Positions 59,470-64,000 of a stretch of 64,000 bases of DNA are shown piece by piece. Under the pieces are notes generated by a model, which was not told the origin of the DNA, did not search any database, and saw only the letters and a program-made list of their open reading frames with translations. Origin of the DNA: Epiperipatus broadwayi (Eukaryota > Onychophora > Udeonychophora > Euonychophora > Peripatidae); contig JAQFVV010013403.1 of assembly GCA_028023455.1 (NCBI GenBank), positions 62,001-126,000 on the forward strand, in the 5' to 3' direction. Each line of letters opens with the position of its first letter. Position 1 is the first letter of the stretch. The position numbers were made by a program, and so were the translations under genes.

Positions 59470-61300
59470 GAAATATAATAGTAATAAAGGATATTTTTAA
59501 CTTAAGTTTAAGGCCTTATAATATCTTAATGATAAGATCTTTCCATGTGAAATATTTAAACAGTTCCAAACTATGGTTCTCTGCAGGTATCATTCTTTTA
59601 AAATATTTATGGTTGTCTTCATTAATTCCATGAAAGATGAGAGTTCTTCCTTTAGGGACTGGTGATGTAGGAGAGAAGCATTGATGATATTAGATAGGAT
59701 ATAGTCTCAGTACATCTTGGCTAGTTCTTACAGCACTGTCATTTCTTCCTTCACAGTATTATTGAGGCAGACACTGGATGGTTTTGGAAAACTTCAGCAT
59801 TAATTTCTGGATTCGTTTACATTTTTTGGGTATTCTGGCTGGTGTGGTTTTTTGTTGCCTAGCCACACATAACAGATAGTCTTTTCCTAGATAAAATCAT
59901 CATACTGGCTGTTGTAACTGGAATATTGAAAAATACTTTAAAAACAGTCAGCAAAATATGGCTATCCGAGTTATGATGTAAAGCAGTTTTAGTCAGCGGT
60001 TTCTTTCCTCAGCACTGGATCACTATAAAACTATTTCTTAAGTTGAGTCTTCAAATAATAAACTAGACTGGACTACCTGAACTGAATTATTTATACTGTT
60101 CTTGATGTTGAAGTTATAAGACTTGACTCATTTCCTTATAACAACACATTTTTTGGAAAACATTTTCTTTATTCTTTTCACAATATGTTATAGAAACAAT
60201 TTTACAGATGTCATATTATTATTTGATGCAAAAATGAAAGAAAGAAAATAAGGTTTTTTCCTATCTTTCTCAATTTACATTAGTCAACGGTAGGAAGAAA
60301 AAAAATCATTACCAACATTTAAATTTTAAATAAGGACTTTCAAAATGTTATTAACTTGAAAATTTTAATATCATGTTTAAATTTGCTATTTCATTTACTA
60401 TAAAAATGTGGGAAATTTTATTTAATACTCCTTTCAAAAAAAAGGCAAACTTTTATAAAAAAGATGCAAAATGCTTTAGATTTTTAAAATATGCAATTCA
60501 AAATGCTTGCACATATCAAAACTACTTTTCCTTCTTCCTTTACATTGTAATTTATCATTTTATTGTTTCTGACACAGTACAAAGTAACTGTATAAAATAT
60601 TTAATAACAAGATTCATTGCATAGACATACTTTTCTTTTAATCTTTTTAGACAGTTTATATATTTATTTCTCAATTTATACAAGTTCTTTATTAAACAAT
60701 TTTTTATCATGCAGCTTTCAATATAACTAATTCGAGCCGCTATCGGATTTGTTTTAGTTATAATAAATTTCAGCTATGATTTTAATCAGGCAACCACTAA
60801 TTGCAATATTAATACTGAGTTAAGCCACATAATCTAATAATAACAATAGTATTTATCTGATTTACATTAAGTTAAATATAAACAAATATTATTATTAGGT
60901 CATGTGGTTTCAGTTTATATTACTATTTTGAAGTGGTGGTTTTATATCATAGTTGAAATTTTGCTATATGTTAGTGTTTATATATTAAATCCATGAAAAT
61001 CTAACAATATTGTATGCTTACATATTATAGAAGATGACAGTGATTAGAACTCACCAAACTCTCCTTATAAATGAAATAAAATAATTTATTTTATAAAATC
61101 ATTTTTGTTTAACTGAATGATTATATAATTTATATTGAACACAAGAAATTGTAATTTCATATCATACAAGCATATATCAAATCAATATGAATACAGACAT
61201 ATGGCAACATATTTATTTAAAAAAAAAAAAACCTTTTATTATCATCCATTTTCTCCCTTTCTTGATGAAGAATCAATAGTTTTTTTTTTTTTTATGTCAA
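59470..61300. other. AT-rich DNA, no gene recognised
   Basis: The less AT-rich part 59600-59950 may be an old decayed repeat or pseudogene, but no frame or motif is recognised. The rest is AT-rich without features. Confidence 0.4.
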
Positions 61301-61301
61301 A

Positions 61302-61373
61302 GTGTTGACCGGGAAGAGAACCCGGGCCAGCTGCTTGGAAGGCAGCTATGCTAACTGCTAGGCCACCAAAATT
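61302..61373 (-). tRNA. tRNA-Gly(UCC) retropseudogene
   Basis: The minus strand reads TGGTGGCCTAGCAGTTAGCA, then TAGCTGCCTTCCAAGCAGCT and GGCCCGGGTTCTCTTCCCGG, a near-complete tRNA-Gly with anticodon TCC in a good anticodon arm. The T loop is changed (TTCTCTT for TTCGATT), which damages the B box. The acceptor stem has two mismatches and one G-T pair. The 3' end is followed by TTGACAT and an A-run. The poly(A) and the decayed stems indicate a retroposed pseudogene rather than a working tRNA. Confidence 0.75.
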
Positions 61374-61675
61374 TCAAGAAATTAATAAATTAGATATTAA
61401 TACAGTGTAAATAGATAAAATACTATGTATATAAAAATAAATATACATGCAAAACAATGACAAAAATGCAAATATTAATAAAAAGTCTAAATATGAAATT
61501 TTATTTTATAATATTAATTGCTTTCTTCATGAATTATAATTATTTGAATCGCAAATGTTTGACAGAAAGAAATCAATAAAATTTGATTTTATTGATCCAA
61601 TTTATTTTTGAAATTTTAACAAATTTGTTTAAAAAACAAATTTATAACTTTGTAAAACATTACACTAATTCCTTT

Positions 61676-62941
61676 TTTGTTGGCAACGCTGTGGCAGTTC
61701 TTCCGTCCGGGATTACATGATGTTCTGCGACGATAATTTCTAACACCCATACACGTACGCTTTATTTATTTTATACATAGATTCGAATCGAATCCCAGTA
61801 ATAGGCGCCAGGAGAACTTTTCTGAAGAGTCCGCCACGTATGTGCATAAGCCCACTCAATTATATCACAAAACATGCCCGTGCCTCGCTCCAGTCGGAAA
61901 CATGAAACGAACACAGCCACAATTACCCTTCACACTACCTCCGTTATTATAATCATAGAAAGGCCCGCCCTACATCCCACAGAACAAATTAATCCAACTT
62001 AACTTTAGTCTAAAAAGCATCACGACATAAGCATAAAATCAATAAAATCCCACCCCCAAAATATCAACTGCATTCAGCATAAAATCAATAAAATCCCACC
62101 CCAAAATATCAACTGCATTCATTTCCATACAAACAAACTTACGCTAAAGCATTCATTCCGATATATATAAATTTATGTTGAAATTCCAAGCAATTAAATA
62201 ACAAAAAAAATTAGCTACATAAATATTTATTTAATCTGTTTAATAATGATTAACGCAGGTATGTGATCGGCAAGCCGAGACAATTAACGGTAAACTTCAA
62301 ATTACTTTGCACATATTATTTCAGACTGTTGATCAGTCGGCAAATTTATTAGGTAAAAATTCTCGAACTGTTCATAAATGATTAATATTAATTATACTGT
62401 TTTAGATTAATGTCTTTCTAATAGTTCTGGATATTAAAGTTATTTCTTTAAGTGCACAATTGAATATAACAAATTTTACGATAGCTACCTGTGAAATGTA
62501 GAACGACTGTAATGGGATCCTGAGCGAAGATTATTCTTTAATGAGGTATTCCGGCGATTTGCGCGGTCTCCAAGCGAGCGTGGTCCTAACATGAGGTTCT
62601 CCGGTGGTATGAGCATCTTGATGGCAATCAGCTGGACTGGACGCGGAGGTCCGGCGGTCAAGCCGCGAATTCTATATTCAGCAACGCATGGCAGTTAGAT
62701 TCATAACGTCTAATAAAAATCAAGTCTCTTAATAATTTCTCTAAAGAAGAGCACAACTGTCCTCTGAAAACGCTGTTCGGCCTTTTTGATCTTTGCCTTC
62801 ACGCCCCTCACACCTTGAATTTTTCTCCTCCAATCAATCCCATGCACCTGTGAGTCCCTTTATTTGATAAGTCCATCGCGTGTCAGCTCAACTCCGAGAT
62901 TTCTGGGATTGTTGACATTAGTTTGGAATTTAACCGTTTTT
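61676..62941. other. GC-richer block of unknown identity left of the adapter match
   Basis: Base composition rises sharply compared with the preceding DNA. No long frame is seen. Imperfect short repeats of GAGGTTCTCCGGTGGT type occur at 62540-62660. It might be LTR sequence of the Gypsy element to the right, a gene promoter, or unrelated DNA joined by misassembly. A splice-donor-like CACAG/GTAGCT occurs on the minus strand near 62488. Confidence 0.35.
62031..62121. repeat. Tandem duplication, 46-bp unit, two copies
   Basis: GCATAAAATCAATAAAATCC through CTGCATTCA occurs twice in a row (62031-62076, 62077-62121), differing by one C in a C-run. Confidence 0.9.
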
Positions 62942-62963
62942 CTACACGACGCTCTTCCGATCT
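62942..62963 (+). other. Illumina adapter sequence (artefact)
   Basis: 22 bases beginning CTACACGACGCTCTTCC and ending GATCT match exactly the 3' end of the standard Illumina read-1 adapter/primer. This is not biological. It marks an untrimmed adapter built into the assembly, so continuity across this point is doubtful. Confidence 0.9.
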
Positions 62964-63504
62964 TGGGGACAGAAATCTGAGTCGTACAATAGCGGTGTAC
63001 ACTTTCTCACACCTCTGTTTCTAATTTTGGCTTGTTTTATCTCGGCGTACCAGCACATATCCTGCCTATTGTTTCAATTTCTAATTTTACATTTACTAAT
63101 TACGTTTGTACAAATTAATCTGAGATTGCTTGGAATTTCAGAACATATTGCTAATTAATTTAAATTATTTGATAAAAGTTAAACTTGCGTTCAATCATTC
63201 TTCCTTAATTAATCAAAAATGAATAAAAAAAAAAAACTACAACGACGGATTATAGATTTATTCTTAGCACACACACACAAAATAATAAAATAACAACAAT
63301 TTTTACTCTTTTTTTTCAATAAATCTGACAGGTACTCTTATATAGCTGCGATCGGCTTTTAGAAACGGCTGTTCTTCGCTTATTATTAAAGCAAGACCGC
63401 TTTTATAAAAGTTTTGTCCCTGTCAGTTATTTCGTCCATTGATTATAGTTAAATATACCCCCATACGCCTGGGTTTGAATACCATGTAACGCTATTCCGT
63501 TACA
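62964..63504 (-). repeat. 3' LTR (partial) of Gypsy-type retrotransposon
   Basis: On the minus strand the LTR starts TGTAACGGAATAGCG at 63504, directly after a purine-rich tract. It contains a TATA-like CTATATAAGAG near 63338. Its other end cannot be placed because of the adapter match at 62942; it may be truncated or continue beyond. The first 20 bp form a palindrome (TGTAACG..CGTTACA). Confidence 0.55.
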
Positions 63505-63519
63505 TATCTCCCCGCCCGG
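63505..63519 (-). promoter_or_regulatory. Polypurine tract
   Basis: CCGGGCGGGGAGATA on the minus strand, immediately before the LTR start, is the expected plus-strand primer site of an LTR retrotransposon. Confidence 0.65.
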
Positions 63520-63569
63520 TGTAGAGTAAAATCCGATGTTGCGGGTTTTAGCTCTGAGAAGGAGCGAAG

Positions 63570-64000
63570 TTATTCGGCCCTCTTCAGTGCCCTGGCATTG
63601 AATGTTCCCTTCCCTTGTGCTAGTACAAAGGCGTTATTTCCATACGCCTTGACGATCTCATATGGGCCCTCATAGATGTCGAGAAATTTCTTGAACACGT
63701 TCTGTTCCGGTCGACTGACCGGATTGGATTTTACCATCACTTTGTCTCCCACGGTGAACGTATTTTGGGTCGGCCTCTTGGTTTGCCTTCGTTTCTCCCC
63801 CATATGTTCCAATCTCCGTAAAGCCATCTGTTTGTCCTGTTTTCGGTCAACTCTTCCTGTCCGGATCAACGGTCTATCATCGTACGGGTAAGGTATAGGT
63901 CGTCCATAATGGAGTCGACTTGGTTCAAGTCCAGTGGACTCATTTTTCGAGGTATTGATCATGGCAATAATCCGGGGAATCTCCCGAACCCATTTCCGAT
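63570..64000 (-). CDS. Gypsy-type pol, integrase C-terminal part (partial)
   Basis: The frame is open from the window edge and ends at TAA (63570). It begins KWVREIPRIIAMINTSKNES, then TGLEPSRLHYGR, the conserved end of the integrase catalytic domain, followed by a basic linker and the GDKVMVKSNPVSRPEQ, FLDIYEGPYEIVKAYGNN C-terminal domain. Integrase inserts the element's cDNA into the host genome. No stops or frameshifts are seen here, so the element could be young. The remainder of pol, gag and the 5' LTR lie beyond 64000. The terminator is followed after about 50 bp by the polypurine tract. Confidence 0.85.
   Translation of the reverse strand, partial: RKWVREIPRIIAMINTSKNESTGLEPSRLHYGRPIPYPYDDRPLIRTGRVDRKQDKQMALRRLEHMGEKRRQTKRPTQNTFTVGDKVMVKSNPVSRPEQNVFKKFLDIYEGPYEIVKAYGNNAFVLAQGKGTFNARALKRAE

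Noticed and set aside
62480-62700. Possible first exon and promoter of the hydrolase gene (GC-rich block with a donor-like CACAG/GTAGCT on the minus strand)
   Set aside because: No coding N-terminus found, more than 20 kb from exon A, and adjacent to an adapter artefact. Too weak to annotate.

Overview
The window is AT-rich, low-complexity eukaryotic DNA made of small exons in very large, repeat-filled introns. The mix of repeats (Penelope-like elements with GIY-YIG ends, type I hammerhead ribozymes, RTE-type LINE tails, an LTR element with 2-kb LTRs, tRNA-Gly retrocopies) points to an invertebrate animal, most likely an arthropod. I cannot name the species.

The only host gene I can identify runs on the minus strand. 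Five consecutive exons (40955-41028, 32939-33040, 27957-28034, 23486-23572, 15781-15930) have GT..AG borders and compatible phases. Together they encode about 164 residues of a C11orf54/PTD012-type ester hydrolase (DUF1907). The N-terminal exon(s) lie upstream of 41028 and were not found. The C-terminal exons carrying the zinc-binding histidines lie below 15781, probably off the left edge. Almost everything else is intronic or flanking mobile DNA.

Layout: 1-3.6 kb plain AT-rich DNA; 3.6-7.6 kb a TIR element carrying a nested 12-unit tandem array; 8.4-10.0 kb a dispersed repeat whose second copy is at 43.9-45.3 kb, inverted; 10.7-15.4 kb a cluster of Penelope-like remnants and hammerhead ribozymes, including a 366-nt tandem dimer and a foldback; 15.8 kb an exon; 18.9-19.6 kb a solo LTR with a 5-bp target duplication; 21.9-23.0 kb an inverted duplication of a Penelope-like C-terminus; 23.5 and 28.0 kb exons; 28.8-29.4 kb a TIR element; 30.7-32.5 kb Penelope-like and LINE pseudogenes; 33.0 kb an exon; 33.2-37.2 kb several foldbacks, one with hammerheads; 37.2-39.2 kb a second copy of the first TIR element, inverted, with a perfect 8-bp target duplication; 41.0 kb an exon; 43.7-46.1 kb a LINE split by another element; 50.1 kb a retroposed tRNA-Gly 5' half; 51.75-59.47 kb an LTR retrotransposon that lost most of pol; 61.3 kb a tRNA-Gly retropseudogene; 62.9 kb a 22-base exact match to an Illumina adapter, so the assembly join there is suspect; 63.0-64.0 kb the 3' end of a Gypsy-type retrotransposon on the minus strand.

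The most interesting content is the set of hammerhead ribozymes. Three have a full catalytic core and two-part stem I (14087-14141 +, 14900-14958 -, 34866-34927 -), a fourth (15210-15268 +) differs only at the variable core position 7, and at least six more are decayed. They form a retrozyme-like direct dimer and two head-to-head foldbacks, and two of the good ones lie on the strand of the host gene.
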